DNA of 64,000 bases, taken from assembly GCF_900110085.1 (NCBI RefSeq), contig NZ_FOCK01000007.1, forward strand, positions 64,820-128,819, written 5' to 3'. Under the pieces are notes generated by a model. That model worked only from the letters and a program-made list of their open reading frames with translations, did not search any database and was not told where the DNA came from. The DNA comes from Prevotella sp. ne3005. Its GTDB lineage: Bacteria > Bacteroidota > Bacteroidia > Bacteroidales > Bacteroidaceae. Positions 1-9,813 of the stretch are shown here, in pieces. The first letter of the stretch is position 1, and each line of letters begins with the position of its first letter. The position numbers and the translations under genes are program-made.

Positions 1-104
1 GATTGAAGGTCGCGATTAAGTGAGAACAGAGCTAAGCTTGCTTAAGCTATGTCGAACGTGAGCGAGCTCGATGTGAAACATCAAAATTGAAGATTGAAGA
101 TTGG

Positions 105-917
105 ATGGAATTCAGAACCGTTGTTGATGTTGAGGACCCTGGGTTTAAGATAGGGGCTTGCGAGGAGATGCTCTTCGTAGGATCGTGCTTTGCTGACAAC
201 ATTGGTTCGCGATTCAGGGAAGAAAAGTTCCGCGCCACAGTCAATCCCTTTGGCGTAATGTATAACCCTGCATCTATCCTCCATACGGTCGAGAAATTAT
301 CAAGTAGTCAATTATCAACTGTCAGAACCGCCTTTTTCACCCTTGGTACCAATCATGTTTATCGTCTAAATGAAACAGGCGAAATCGTGGATAACTGTCA
401 GAAGCGCCCCCAATCGCTTTTCACAGAAGAAGAACTTACCGTCGACGAATGTGCTGATTACCTGCAGCGTGCCATCGACATCCTGCGCCAACATAATCCT
501 GACGTTCACATTGTGCTCACCGTCAGCCCCATCCGCTATCGCAAATACGGCTATCACGGCTCGCAACTTTCAAAAGCGACATTGCTCTTGGCCATCGAAA
601 AAATTATCAATCTTCAATCTTCAGTCTGTTATTTCCCCGCCTATGAGATTGTGAATGACGAGTTGCGCGACTACCGATTCTATGCCGAGGATATGTTGCA
701 CCCGTCGGAACAGGCGGTGGAATATATTTGGCAACGCCTTCAGGAGACCTACCTGAGCGACGAGGCCAAGGCGTTCCTGCAAGCTTGGGCGCCCTTGAAA
801 GCAGCTCTGAATCATAAGCCGTTTCATCCCGATTCGGAAGAATATCGGGCGTTTATGGATAAAACTATGTTAAAAGTAGCCGAGTTACAGAAAAAATACC
901 CTACCTTTGCAATATAA
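105..917 (+). CDS. GSCFA family protein
   Basis: Residues 26-34 (from the ATG at 105) read GSCFADNIG, the motif that names the GSCFA family, a Bacteroidetes group with an SGNH-hydrolase-like fold. A later D-x-x-H-P motif (EDMLHPSEQ) fits the C-terminal catalytic Asp/His of such esterases, so a hydrolase acting on an acyl or acetyl ester is plausible, but the substrate is unknown. A TTG at 87 is in frame, but it lies in a TTGAAGATTGAAGATTGG tract of the kind that fills intergenic gaps here, so the ATG at 105 is preferred. Two more low-complexity tracts (about 296-325 and 605-625) sit inside the coding region. The stop is about 20 bp before murF-alr on the same strand, suggesting co-transcription. 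Confidence 0.85.
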   Translation: MEFRTVVDVEDPGFKIGACEEMLFVGSCFADNIGSRFREEKFRATVNPFGVMYNPASILHTVEKLSSSQLSTVRTAFFTLGTNHVYRLNETGEIVDNCQKRPQSLFTEEELTVDECADYLQRAIDILRQHNPDVHIVLTVSPIRYRKYGYHGSQLSKATLLLAIEKIINLQSSVCYFPAYEIVNDELRDYRFYAEDMLHPSEQAVEYIWQRLQETYLSDEAKAFLQAWAPLKAALNHKPFHPDSEEYRAFMDKTMLKVAELQKKYPTFAI

Positions 918-938
918 AAGTAATAAAGTAAAAGGTAA
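916..938. repeat. AAGTAAA/AGGTAAA-type simple tract filling the gap before murF-alr
   Basis: The gap between the GSCFA stop and the murF-alr start is almost entirely AAAAGTAATAAAGTAAAAGG-type sequence. The same family of short repeats fills the gaps upstream of the DUF3098 gene and the RND pump gene. Confidence 0.5.
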
Positions 939-3407
939 ATGAAATATTCGATTGAGAAAGTAACCACACTGATTGGCGCTCGCAGGATTGGCGAGGCCGA
1001 TGCCCAGATAGGATGGCTGTTGACTGATAGCCGTTCACTTTGTTTTCCTGAGGAGACTTTGTTTTTCGCCCTGCGCTCATCGCGTAACGACGGTCATCGT
1101 TATATAGACGACCTCTATCGCAGAGGTGTCAGAAACTTCGTGGTCGATGCGAAGGGAATCCTCGAGTTTCATGCCAACGGCACAGAGGGCATGAAAGACG
1201 CTAATTTCCTGGTTGTACCTTCACCACTGGCAGCCCTACAGCGACTGGCCGAACGCCATCGTGACGAGTTCAACGTGCCCATCGTGGGTATTACAGGCTC
1301 TAATGGTAAGACGATGGTAAAGGAGTGGCTCTATCAGTTGTTGTTGCCCTCACAGAAGATTGTGCGTTCACCCCGTAGTTACAACTCACAGATTGGTGTG
1401 CCCCTAAGTGTGTGGCTCTTGAACGAGCAGACAGAGGTGGGTATCTTCGAGGCAGGCATCAGTCAGCCTGGCGAGATGTTTGCCCTGAGGGATATCATCC
1501 AGCCCACCATCGGCGTGCTGACCACACTGGGGCCTGCCCATCAGGAGAATTTCCGTTCGATGGAAGAGAAGTGTATGGAGAAGCTGGAGCTGATGCACGA
1601 TACCGAGGCGATGGTATATCCCTCGGACAATGATATCGTGAGCCGCTGTATCCGTAGGATGAACTATAAAGGAGAAAAAATCTCATGGTCGATGTGCGAC
1701 GAGCAGGCCGCCTTCTTTGTGAAGGAGGTGAAGGGTATGCGGATCACCTATATCTGGCAAGGCGAAGAGAATTGCTATACCATCCCCTTTATCGACGAAG
1801 CATCGATAGAGAACTCCATCACCTGTGCGGCGGTGGCCTTGTATATGGGCGTGACGCCCAGTCAGCTTGCCGACCGTATGCCAAAGCTGGAGCCTGTTGC
1901 CATGCGCCTGGAGGTGAAGCCTGGACAGAGAGGGTGTGTGATCATCAATGACTCCTATAACAATGACGTAAACTCCCTCGACATCGCCCTCGACTTTATG
2001 AACCGTCGTGAAGCCACCAAGAAAACCCTTGTGCTCAGTGATATCTATCAGTCGGGTACGGCTCCCGAGGCCCTGTATACCCAGGTGAGCGAGTTGGCGG
2101 TGAAGCGCGGTATTGACAAGTTCATCGGTATTGGTCCCGAGCTCTCAGCCCAGGCCGACAAAATACAAATTGCAGATAAGGCATTCTTTGCCGACGTACC
2201 CCATTTCCTCTCCAGTGAGGCGTTCACGGGATTACGCAATGAGCTCATCCTATTGAAAGGAGCCCGCAACTTTGGCTTCGACCAGATTACGGAACTATTG
2301 GAACAGAAGGTACACGAGACCATTCTCGAGGTAAACCTCAATGCGGTGGTGGACAACCTGAACTATTTCCGTTCGTTCCTGAAGCCCGACACGAAGATGG
2401 TGTGCATGATCAAGGCCGACGCTTATGGAGCTGGTGCCATCGAAATCGCCAAGACGCTACAGGATCAGCGTGTGGACTATCTCGCTGTGGCTGTGGCCGA
2501 CGAGGGTGTCACCCTGCGAAAGGCTGGTATCACGTCGAATATCATGATTATGAATCCTGAGATGACAGCCTTCAAGACGATGTTCGACTACGACCTGGAG
2601 CCTGAGGTCTACAGTTTCCGTCTGCTCGATGCGCTCATCAAGGCTGCTCGTAAGGAAGGTATCACAGGCTGGCCCGTACATATCAAATTCGATACAGGCA
2701 TGCATCGTCTGGGCTTCGACCCTGTGGACGACATCTATAAGCTGGTGGACCGTCTGAAGCACCAGACAGCAATTATCCCCCGCTCGGTATTTAGCCATTT
2801 CGTGGGATCCGACAGCGATGGCTTCGACGATTTCTCTGCCCAGCAGTTTGCACTCTTCCAGGAGGGCAGTGAGAAATTGCAGGCTGCCTTCAGCCACCGC
2901 ATCCTGCGCCATATGGACAACTCAGCAGGCATCGAGCACTTCCCAGAGCGCCAGATGGATATGTGTCGTCTGGGCATCGGCCTCTATGGTGTGGATCCGC
3001 GCGATAATCATATCCTGCATACAGTCTCGACGCTGAAGACCACCATCCTGCAGCTGCGCAATGTGCCCAAGGGTGAGACGGTCGGCTACAGCCGGAAAGG
3101 CAAGATTGAGCGCGATTCGGTGATTGCCGCCATCCCCATTGGCTATGCCGACGGATTGAACCGTCATCTGGGCAATAGGAACTGCTATTGTCTGGTGAAA
3201 GGCCAGAAGGCGGAGTATGTTGGTAACATCTGTATGGATGTGGCGATGATCGACGTGACGGATATTCCTTGCGTTGAAGGTGACCAGGTGGAGATCTTTG
3301 GAGAGCATCTGCCAGTGACCGTTCTCAGCGACACACTCGATACCATCCCCTATGAGATCATGACAGGGGTCTCGAATCGTGTAAAACGTGTATATTTTCA
3401 GGATTAA
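939..3407 (+). CDS. Bifunctional UDP-MurNAc-tripeptide:D-Ala-D-Ala ligase / alanine racemase (MurF-Alr fusion)
   Basis: This 822-residue protein joins two steps of peptidoglycan precursor synthesis. The N-terminal part is a Mur ligase that adds D-Ala-D-Ala to the UDP-MurNAc-tripeptide: the ATP loop GITGSNGKT is at residues 117-125 and the NDSYNNDVNSL Mur motif is further on. From about residue 455 it is a PLP-dependent alanine racemase, which makes D-alanine from L-alanine: MIKADAYGAG holds the PLP lysine (Lys492), and CRLGIGLYG and the GYSR tyrosine region follow. Both catalytic halves look complete. Such a fusion is known in Bacteroidetes. The gap before it holds a short AAAGTAAAAGGTAAA tract, and a hairpin terminator follows at 3481. 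Confidence 0.95.
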   Translation: MKYSIEKVTTLIGARRIGEADAQIGWLLTDSRSLCFPEETLFFALRSSRNDGHRYIDDLYRRGVRNFVVDAKGILEFHANGTEGMKDANFLVVPSPLAALQRLAERHRDEFNVPIVGITGSNGKTMVKEWLYQLLLPSQKIVRSPRSYNSQIGVPLSVWLLNEQTEVGIFEAGISQPGEMFALRDIIQPTIGVLTTLGPAHQENFRSMEEKCMEKLELMHDTEAMVYPSDNDIVSRCIRRMNYKGEKISWSMCDEQAAFFVKEVKGMRITYIWQGEENCYTIPFIDEASIENSITCAAVALYMGVTPSQLADRMPKLEPVAMRLEVKPGQRGCVIINDSYNNDVNSLDIALDFMNRREATKKTLVLSDIYQSGTAPEALYTQVSELAVKRGIDKFIGIGPELSAQADKIQIADKAFFADVPHFLSSEAFTGLRNELILLKGARNFGFDQITELLEQKVHETILEVNLNAVVDNLNYFRSFLKPDTKMVCMIKADAYGAGAIEIAKTLQDQRVDYLAVAVADEGVTLRKAGITSNIMIMNPEMTAFKTMFDYDLEPEVYSFRLLDALIKAARKEGITGWPVHIKFDTGMHRLGFDPVDDIYKLVDRLKHQTAIIPRSVFSHFVGSDSDGFDDFSAQQFALFQEGSEKLQAAFSHRILRHMDNSAGIEHFPERQMDMCRLGIGLYGVDPRDNHILHTVSTLKTTILQLRNVPKGETVGYSRKGKIERDSVIAAIPIGYADGLNRHLGNRNCYCLVKGQKAEYVGNICMDVAMIDVTDIPCVEGDQVEIFGEHLPVTVLSDTLDTIPYEIMTGVSNRVKRVYFQD

Positions 3408-3428
3408 AATACAAAAAAAGGCATAAGA

Positions 3429-3584
3429 TGTACTTTTTACACCTCTATATTTAGTCCACTTTTTAGTAGAGACATTATATAAGTAACGACCTATCTTTCA
3501 GGCCGTTACTTTTTTTATAATATGATATTAATCCACTTTTTGGGTTAATCGTCCAAAAATCGATTCCTATTTTATCTAATTTTG
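3429..3584 (+). promoter_or_regulatory. Glycan-locus promoter 1 (susC): conserved upstream block, second TCCAC box, -7 box
   Basis: A block starting TGTAC at 3429 contains TTTTACACCTC and, 26 bp from its start, GTCCACTTT (TCCAC at 3455). A second TCCACTTTTT begins at 3532, 77 bp later, and the -7 box TAATTTTG is at 3577-3584, 45 bp after that. Two other promoters in this locus repeat this layout almost base for base. No clear -33 TTTG is seen, which fits activator-dependent transcription. The regulator is not proven; the DUF6377 protein at 16873 is the candidate in the locus. Confidence 0.8.
3481..3517 (+). terminator. Rho-independent terminator after murF-alr
   Basis: An 8-bp stem AAGTAACG (3481-3488) pairs with CGTTACTT (3504-3511) and is followed by a run of T. 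It lies between the two TCCAC boxes of the susC promoter region, so the terminator of the upstream operon and the control region of the next one overlap. Confidence 0.65.
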
Positions 3585-3645
3585 CACCAGAAAACCAAAT
3601 AAAGAGGTAAATTCTAACTTATAATTAAATTTTAACAAACAAAGT

Positions 3646-6600
3646 ATGAAAAAAAGCAGGTTTTTGACGATGTTGTTGGCACTCATGGTGTCTATGGCAT
3701 CATTCGCTCAGGACTTCTCAGGAATCCTGGGTACTGTGATTGACGAGAACGGTGATCCGGTCATCGGTGCCACCGTTGTCGAGAAGGCGCAGCCTCAGAA
3801 TGCGACTATCACCAACATTGATGGTCAGTTCGCTATCAAGGTTGCAGAAGGTACATCGCTGGTCATCTCATACGTTGGTTATCAGACCATAGAGGTGAAG
3901 GCAAAGAATCTGATGAGCGTTACTTTAAAAGAGGACGCGCAGGTTCTTAATGATGTAGTCGTGATTGGTTACGGTGTTCAGAAAAAGAGCGTTGTGACTG
4001 CAGCTATTTCAAAGGTAACAGGCGACGATCTGAACCTGACCCGCCCCTCACGTATTGAGGATGCCCTGAAAGGTAAGGTCAGCGGTGTTCAGATCACTCA
4101 GGCATCTGGTCAGCCGGGATCAGCCTCGAAGTTCACCATTCGTGGTAGTGGTTCTGTCAACAACTCAGACCCCCTCTACATTGTCGATGGTATGGCCGTT
4201 GAGGGTGGTATCAGCTATCTGAATCCTGTCGATATCGCTTCTGTCGAGATTCTGAAGGATGCTGCCTCTGCAGCTATCTATGGTGCCCGCGCTGCCAATG
4301 GTGTGGTACTCGTTACTACGAAGAGCGGTACTTCTGGTAAGACCACTATTAATTATGATGTCAGCTTCGGTTGGCAGAACCCCTGGAAGAAAAAGGCTGT
4401 GCTGAATGCCCAGCAGTATATGACGATTATGAACGAGGCTCAGGTAAACGACGGCAACGTGCCCCGTTACTCAGCCGACTACATCGCTGGTTTCCAGGGA
4501 AATGGAACAGACTGGCAGGACGAAGTGTTCAACTACAATGCCCCTGTGCAGCAGCATCAGGTAAGTGTCAGTGGTGGTAATGACAAGATGAACTACTTCC
4601 TTTCTCTCGGATATTTCGATCAGGAAGGTATCGTCGGTGGTGACTACGACCGTTCAAACTACAACCGTTGGAGTCTCCGCAGCAACAGCACCTACACAGT
4701 ATTCGAGGCAAACAATCGCACGTTCCTTAATAAATTAAAGGTAGGTGTGAACGTAGGTTACTCTCGTGCCAAGAGTTCTGGTATCACAACCAATACAGAA
4801 TACGGCTCAATTCTTGGCTCAGCCCTGACATTCTCGCCCTTGCAGCCTGTTTACCTCTCAGAAGAAGAGGGTAAGGCCCTGCTGGCCGAGCAGCCCTATG
4901 CTATTACAAAGAACGGACGCGTGTTCTCATTGCCTCCCACTGGTTTCCAGGAGCTGACGAACCCCGTAGCTACCCTGAATCAGCCTGCTCATGGTTATAA
5001 CAATGAAGATAAGTTCGTTGCTTCGTTCTATGCAGAGCTCGATGTTCTCCCTGGTCTAAAGTTCAAGAGCAGCTATGGCGCTGACCTCGCTTTCTGGGGT
5101 TACGATGGCTATGGCATGCAGGATTATCGTGGCACGATGGCCCACACTGATCAGAGTTGGGTTAGCAGTTCTATGAACCGTGGCTTCCGTTGGCAGGTTG
5201 AAAACGTGCTGACCTATCAGAAGACTTTCGCAGAGAAACACAATCTGACCGTTGTCCTTGGTCAGTCTGCCAACCGTTACACCTATAGGAATCTCTCAGG
5301 TAACGACTACCAGTTGCTCGATACCGACCCTCTGAAGGCTAATATCGACTACGCTATTGCCGACCGTTCCGAGGAGCGTGTCAGTGGTGGTACAGGTGGT
5401 TACGACAAGGCCTCTCTGGCCTCATATTTCGGTCGTTTGGACTATAACTTCGATGAGCGCTATATGATTCAGTTCACACTGCGTCGTGATGGTTCATCTG
5501 TATTCGGTACCAACAACAAGTGGGCTACCTTCCCTGCCGTATCTCTTGGTTGGAACGTGCTCAACGAGCCTTATCTGCAAAAAGTGAAGCCCAGCTGGTT
5601 CAATGTGATGAAGATCCGTGCCTCTTGGGGTCAGAATGGTAATGCCTCTATCGGTAACTTCCTCTATATGTCTCTGATGGACGGTGGTGAGAACTACTAC
5701 TTCGGTGGTAGCTATAATCCCCAATCACAGACCAACGATGGCTCGATGGTATATGGTTCTTCTCCTGGTCGTGTGGCCAATCCTGACGTGAAGTGGGAAA
5801 CCTCTGAGCAGATCGACCTCGGTGTTGACCTCCGTTTCTTCGACAGCCGCCTGAGCTTCAGCTTCGACTACTTCAAGAAAAAGACTAAGGACATGCTGGC
5901 TTATATGCCCGTTCCTACTTATATTGGCCAGAGTTCACCGATGGGTAACCTCGGTAAGATGGAGAACTGGGGTTATGAGTTTGAGTTCGGTTGGAAAGAC
6001 CATGTGAAGGACTTCAGCTATTATTTCAATGGCAACATCTCTATCCTGAAGAATAAGATGGTTGACCTCGGCAACGAGTCGGGTGAGACAGATTATGAAG
6101 GTGCTGGTGCTGGTGGTGTAGGTACATATGTACATGCCAAGAATGGTGATGTATGGCCTTACTTCTACGGTCTGAAGACCAATGGCCTGTTCCAGAACTG
6201 GGACGAGGTGAATAGCTATACCAATGCTAATGGCGGACTCATCCAGCCAAATGCACATCCTGGTGATGTACGTTTCGTTGATGTAGACGGTGACGGTTCT
6301 ATTGGTTCTGGTGACCGTACGAAGATTGGTAAGGGTGCTCCCGATGTAACCTTCGGTTTCACACTTGGTGCTGAGTGGAAGGGCTTCGACTTCAATGCAG
6401 CCTTCCAAGGAACCTTAGGCAACGATGTATTCGACTTCGCACAGCGTGGTGACGTTCCTGCCATGAACCGTCCGTCTTGGATTATGGATCGTTGGCATGG
6501 TGAGGGCACCAGCAATAAGATCCCCCGTATGACTTCTGCCAACCCCAACGGTAACTGGCAGTCATCTGACCTCTTCATCAAGAATGGTTCTTACATGCGC

Positions 6601-6834
6601 CTGAAGACCATCCAGCTGGGTTATACTCTGCCTCAGAATCTTACCCGCGTGGCTTCTATCCAGCGTCTGCGTTTCTATGTATCGGCAGAGAACCTGCTGA
6701 CAATCACTGGCTACGACGGCTTCGATCCTGAACTTGGTGGTGGCGATGGTGCTTCTGCTACAGCAATGGGTGTCGATAAGGGTATCTACCCGCAGTCACG
6801 TACTATCTACGTAGGTGCTAACATTACATTCTAA
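3646..6834 (+). CDS. SusC-like TonB-dependent outer-membrane glycan transporter
   Basis: A 1062-residue protein with a signal peptide ending near FAQ (about residue 22), a carboxypeptidase-regulatory-like beta domain (GTVIDENGDPVIGATVV, about 29-110), a plug domain (VSGVQITQASGQPGSASKF, IRGSGSVNNSDPLYIVDG, then EILKDAASAAIYGARAANGV) and a long barrel ending in an aromatic residue (ANITF), as for outer-membrane barrels. These are the marks of SusC transporters, which import oligosaccharides with TonB energy together with a SusD lid. It is the first gene of the glycan operon: susD starts 27 bp after its stop. The binding protein, GH16 and GH5 genes downstream suggest that the cargo is a beta-glucan oligosaccharide. 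Confidence 0.96.
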   Translation: MKKSRFLTMLLALMVSMASFAQDFSGILGTVIDENGDPVIGATVVEKAQPQNATITNIDGQFAIKVAEGTSLVISYVGYQTIEVKAKNLMSVTLKEDAQVLNDVVVIGYGVQKKSVVTAAISKVTGDDLNLTRPSRIEDALKGKVSGVQITQASGQPGSASKFTIRGSGSVNNSDPLYIVDGMAVEGGISYLNPVDIASVEILKDAASAAIYGARAANGVVLVTTKSGTSGKTTINYDVSFGWQNPWKKKAVLNAQQYMTIMNEAQVNDGNVPRYSADYIAGFQGNGTDWQDEVFNYNAPVQQHQVSVSGGNDKMNYFLSLGYFDQEGIVGGDYDRSNYNRWSLRSNSTYTVFEANNRTFLNKLKVGVNVGYSRAKSSGITTNTEYGSILGSALTFSPLQPVYLSEEEGKALLAEQPYAITKNGRVFSLPPTGFQELTNPVATLNQPAHGYNNEDKFVASFYAELDVLPGLKFKSSYGADLAFWGYDGYGMQDYRGTMAHTDQSWVSSSMNRGFRWQVENVLTYQKTFAEKHNLTVVLGQSANRYTYRNLSGNDYQLLDTDPLKANIDYAIADRSEERVSGGTGGYDKASLASYFGRLDYNFDERYMIQFTLRRDGSSVFGTNNKWATFPAVSLGWNVLNEPYLQKVKPSWFNVMKIRASWGQNGNASIGNFLYMSLMDGGENYYFGGSYNPQSQTNDGSMVYGSSPGRVANPDVKWETSEQIDLGVDLRFFDSRLSFSFDYFKKKTKDMLAYMPVPTYIGQSSPMGNLGKMENWGYEFEFGWKDHVKDFSYYFNGNISILKNKMVDLGNESGETDYEGAGAGGVGTYVHAKNGDVWPYFYGLKTNGLFQNWDEVNSYTNANGGLIQPNAHPGDVRFVDVDGDGSIGSGDRTKIGKGAPDVTFGFTLGAEWKGFDFNAAFQGTLGNDVFDFAQRGDVPAMNRPSWIMDRWHGEGTSNKIPRMTSANPNGNWQSSDLFIKNGSYMRLKTIQLGYTLPQNLTRVASIQRLRFYVSAENLLTITGYDGFDPELGGGDGASATAMGVDKGIYPQSRTIYVGANITF

Positions 6835-6861
6835 TCATCACATCTAAAGAAAAAAAGCATT

Positions 6862-8418
6862 ATGAAAATATATAAAGTATTAGCAATGGCAGCCATGTTG
6901 GCATCAGGTATGACGCTGACATCTTGCGGTAACGACTTCCTGGAGTCATTGCCTACCGACCGACTGGCTGATGGTGGTACTGCCACTGAGGCATCCATCA
7001 ATTCTGGTCTGGCTGCAGTTTATCAGATTCTGTTGTTCGACTCCTACGCCAACAATAACTATGAGTCCAACTGTGTAATTGCCGACGTTCAGTCCGATGA
7101 CTGCTACAAGGGTGGCGGTGATGCTGGTGACCAGCTGCAGATTTACAATATGTCGCTGTTCCAGGCCGATGGTCTCCACACTCTCCCGGGTTCATGGAAC
7201 ATCTATACCTCAGGTTTCGCTCGTGCCAACTCGGTGATCAATGCCTGTGCAAGTATTGAGCAGCCTTCCGACCGTGTTAAGCAGTACAATGCAGAGGCAC
7301 ACTTCCTGCGCGCTTACTATGTATATATGCTTTGGAAGTATTTCGGAAGCATTCCTTTCTTTACAGAGCCTCTGACATCTGCCACCAATTATATGGCTCC
7401 GCAGATTACACCTGATGAGGCTTATGCACAGATCATCAGCGATGTGAATGTTGCTGCTGAGGCTGGTGTTCTGCCGATGTCTACCAACAACGATGCTTCA
7501 GAAAATGGCAAGGGCCGTGTTAGCCGTGCTGCTGCCCTGATGCTGAAGGCCCGTGTCGTGATGTATCAGAAGGATCAGTCTAAATATCAGGAGGTGGCCA
7601 ACGATCTGGCAACCATCATCAACAGTGGCGAGTTTGAGCTCTATCCCGATTTCAATGCTCTCTGGGATAATGAGCGTGAATTCTGCAGTGAGTCGATCTT
7701 TGAGACCAACCAGATGGGTGAAGGTAAGACCTGGTCAAGTGGCTGGCAGGGTTATGGTACCAACCTTCCCGCTTTCATTTCTCCTAATGGTCTGAACGAT
7801 CCTTCAGGTATCTATCGTGACGGTTGGGGATTCTGCCCAGTCCGCGTTTCTACCTATGAGATGTTTGCTGCTGGTGATACACGTCGTGATGGTTCTATCA
7901 ACGACTGGCGTACCGTCGGTTCTTACGGTCCCCGTTTCCAGGATACAGGTCTCTTCTTCAAGAAGTATGCTGCCCGTTTCGACTATCGCAAGCCTGTAGG
8001 TGATCAGGATCTGAACTATTGTAATAACCTTCGCATCTTCCGTTATGCCGAGACACTGCTCAACTATGCCGAGCTGGTCATCATGAATGGTGTAGGCGAA
8101 CAGCAGGGTGTTTCTGCCAAGGAGTGCTTCAACCAGGTTCGCCGTCGTGCATTCGGTGACAATATTCACGATATTGCCAACCCGACTGCTCAGGATATCA
8201 AAAACGAATACCACTATGAATTCGTTGGTGAGGGTCATCGCTACTACGACCTCGTTCGCTGGGGTGATGCAGCTTCCGTGCTGACTGAGAACGATGCCGA
8301 GCATATGTCAGTTCGTACTTGGGATGAGCACAACAAGTATCTGCCCATTCCTCAGTCTGAGATTGACAAGACTTCAGGTACAGAGTATGCTCTGAAGCAG
8401 AATCCTGGCTACAATTAA
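6862..8418 (+). CDS. SusD-like surface glycan-binding lipoprotein
   Basis: A 518-residue lipoprotein: a short signal sequence ends in a lipobox with Cys22 (LTSC), followed by the typical N-terminal FLESLPTDRL and TPR-like helices (AEAHFLRAYYVYMLWKYFG is the classic SusD signature). The C-terminal part has ...HYEFVGEGHRYYDLVRWG, also diagnostic. SusD proteins sit on the outer face of the outer membrane, bind glycan and close over the partner SusC. It directly follows the SusC gene and is followed by the two-module binding protein, the usual C-D-SGBP order. Confidence 0.96.
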   Translation: MKIYKVLAMAAMLASGMTLTSCGNDFLESLPTDRLADGGTATEASINSGLAAVYQILLFDSYANNNYESNCVIADVQSDDCYKGGGDAGDQLQIYNMSLFQADGLHTLPGSWNIYTSGFARANSVINACASIEQPSDRVKQYNAEAHFLRAYYVYMLWKYFGSIPFFTEPLTSATNYMAPQITPDEAYAQIISDVNVAAEAGVLPMSTNNDASENGKGRVSRAAALMLKARVVMYQKDQSKYQEVANDLATIINSGEFELYPDFNALWDNEREFCSESIFETNQMGEGKTWSSGWQGYGTNLPAFISPNGLNDPSGIYRDGWGFCPVRVSTYEMFAAGDTRRDGSINDWRTVGSYGPRFQDTGLFFKKYAARFDYRKPVGDQDLNYCNNLRIFRYAETLLNYAELVIMNGVGEQQGVSAKECFNQVRRRAFGDNIHDIANPTAQDIKNEYHYEFVGEGHRYYDLVRWGDAASVLTENDAEHMSVRTWDEHNKYLPIPQSEIDKTSGTEYALKQNPGYN

Positions 8419-8451
8419 TAGTGAGAAGTGAAACATCAAAAGTAAACAGTT

Positions 8452-9810
8452 ATGAAAAAGATTATATATAGCACAATGATAGCTTGCCTTGCGCTTGCAG
8501 GATTCACCTCCTGCAACCCGCAGGACAACGACGACCACAGCTTAGGTGGCGTTAAGATTCCCCAGGAGGCTCTGGCGTGGAACGTCACACAGACCGACGA
8601 GGCCAAGCAGACCACCTTCACCCTTACCAACAACTCACAGCAGTTGCAGGGTGTCACCTATTATCTCTCTACCAACGGCACCAAACTGTCTGAGTTCCCC
8701 GTTGGTGCCTCTACCAGCATCACCGTCAAGTCAAACGGTACGGTAGCTGCATTCCTGTATGCTTTCTCTGGTTGTGATCAGAAGATGCTTACCTGGACGA
8801 AGGATGTCGACTGGTTTACAGCTGACGAGAACCTGCAGTGGCTCGGCTTTACTGAAGGAAACGACCTGCTTGAAGACTGGAAGCCTGAGTACAGCAGTTG
8901 GTTCTCACCTTCTGATTGGTCAGGTGGTTTGGATCCCGGTCTTGATGGTGATATCCACAGCGGTCTGAACTTTGTCATTCCTGCAAACACAGGTAGTGAC
9001 CAGTGGCAGGCACAGGTACACCTCAATGGCAACGGTCCCCGTCTCAGCTCAGGCAAGACTTACGACTTCTCTATTGCTATCGAGTCATCAGCCGACTTCG
9101 CAGGTGACGGTGTAACAGTGAAGCCTCAGATGGATGGTGACGACAATACGTTCCTGTCTGCCGACCGCCATAAGGTGAAGAAGGGTCTGAATGTTATCTC
9201 ACTGGCTAGCTGTGCTGGTTTCGACGGACCATTCAAACTTGCGCTCGACTTTGCAGGTGCTCCCGTTGGTACAAAGATTACTGTGAAGCGTGTGTTCCTG
9301 ACTGAGCACAATGCTGCCAATGCTACTGGTGACACTTGGGCCTTCGACTATAAGAACGATGCCAATATCCTGAAGGAAGCCACCTTCAATCCTGAGTTCT
9401 GGTTCTCACCATCCGACTGGTCAGGTGGTCTGAATCCTCAGGCAGAAGGTACAGCAGAGCTCTTTGAGCTTATCGTGCCCGCAGGCATGGGTAGTGATCA
9501 GTGGCAGGGACAGATGCATCTGCGCTTCCCTGATGCAAAGGTCAGCGCAAGCAAGAAGTGGGATTTCTCTGTAGTAGTGGTTGCCGATCACGACATTCCT
9601 GGTATGACAGTAAAACCGCAGCAGAATGATAACGACGATGTATTCTTCGCTGCCGACCGTCATGACATGTTTGCAAACGTTCCCAAGTCGTTCGTATATA
9701 CTGAGCAGGATGGCTTCAACTCTGGCTTCCAGCTCTGTCTCGATGTGGCAGGTGCACCTGCAGGTACGAAGATAAAGGTTTACGGCATTTATCTGGGCGA
9801 GCACAAATAA
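8452..9810 (+). CDS. Surface glycan-binding lipoprotein with two tandem CBM-like modules
   Basis: A 452-residue lipoprotein (lipobox Cys21, FTSC) in the SusE/SGBP position. After an N-terminal beta domain (about 35-125) there are two homologous modules: both start with WFSPSDWSGGL and carry GSDQWQ followed by a long match (VTVKPQMDGDDNTFLSADRH in the first, MTVKPQQNDNDDVFFAADRH in the second), and both end in the L-A/V-GAP-GTK motif. They look like beta-sandwich carbohydrate-binding modules of the CBM4/CBM22-like kind; the family is inferred, not searched. Duplicated modules would increase avidity for a long glucan chain. The gene ends only 3 bp before the GH16 gene. No catalytic motif is seen. 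Confidence 0.85.
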   Translation: MKKIIYSTMIACLALAGFTSCNPQDNDDHSLGGVKIPQEALAWNVTQTDEAKQTTFTLTNNSQQLQGVTYYLSTNGTKLSEFPVGASTSITVKSNGTVAAFLYAFSGCDQKMLTWTKDVDWFTADENLQWLGFTEGNDLLEDWKPEYSSWFSPSDWSGGLDPGLDGDIHSGLNFVIPANTGSDQWQAQVHLNGNGPRLSSGKTYDFSIAIESSADFAGDGVTVKPQMDGDDNTFLSADRHKVKKGLNVISLASCAGFDGPFKLALDFAGAPVGTKITVKRVFLTEHNAANATGDTWAFDYKNDANILKEATFNPEFWFSPSDWSGGLNPQAEGTAELFELIVPAGMGSDQWQGQMHLRFPDAKVSASKKWDFSVVVVADHDIPGMTVKPQQNDNDDVFFAADRHDMFANVPKSFVYTEQDGFNSGFQLCLDVAGAPAGTKIKVYGIYLGEHK

Positions 9811-9813
9811 ACG

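Noticed and set aside
1..86. A gene end or promoter at the left edge
   Set aside because: The stretch contains a small AAGCTTGCTTAAGCT palindrome and a REP-like GTCGAACGTGAGCGAGCTCGA, but no -7 box or coding pattern that I can support.
3429..3465. Riboswitch upstream of susC
   Set aside because: The conserved block lies about 110-150 bp upstream of the -7 box and is therefore not transcribed from this promoter.
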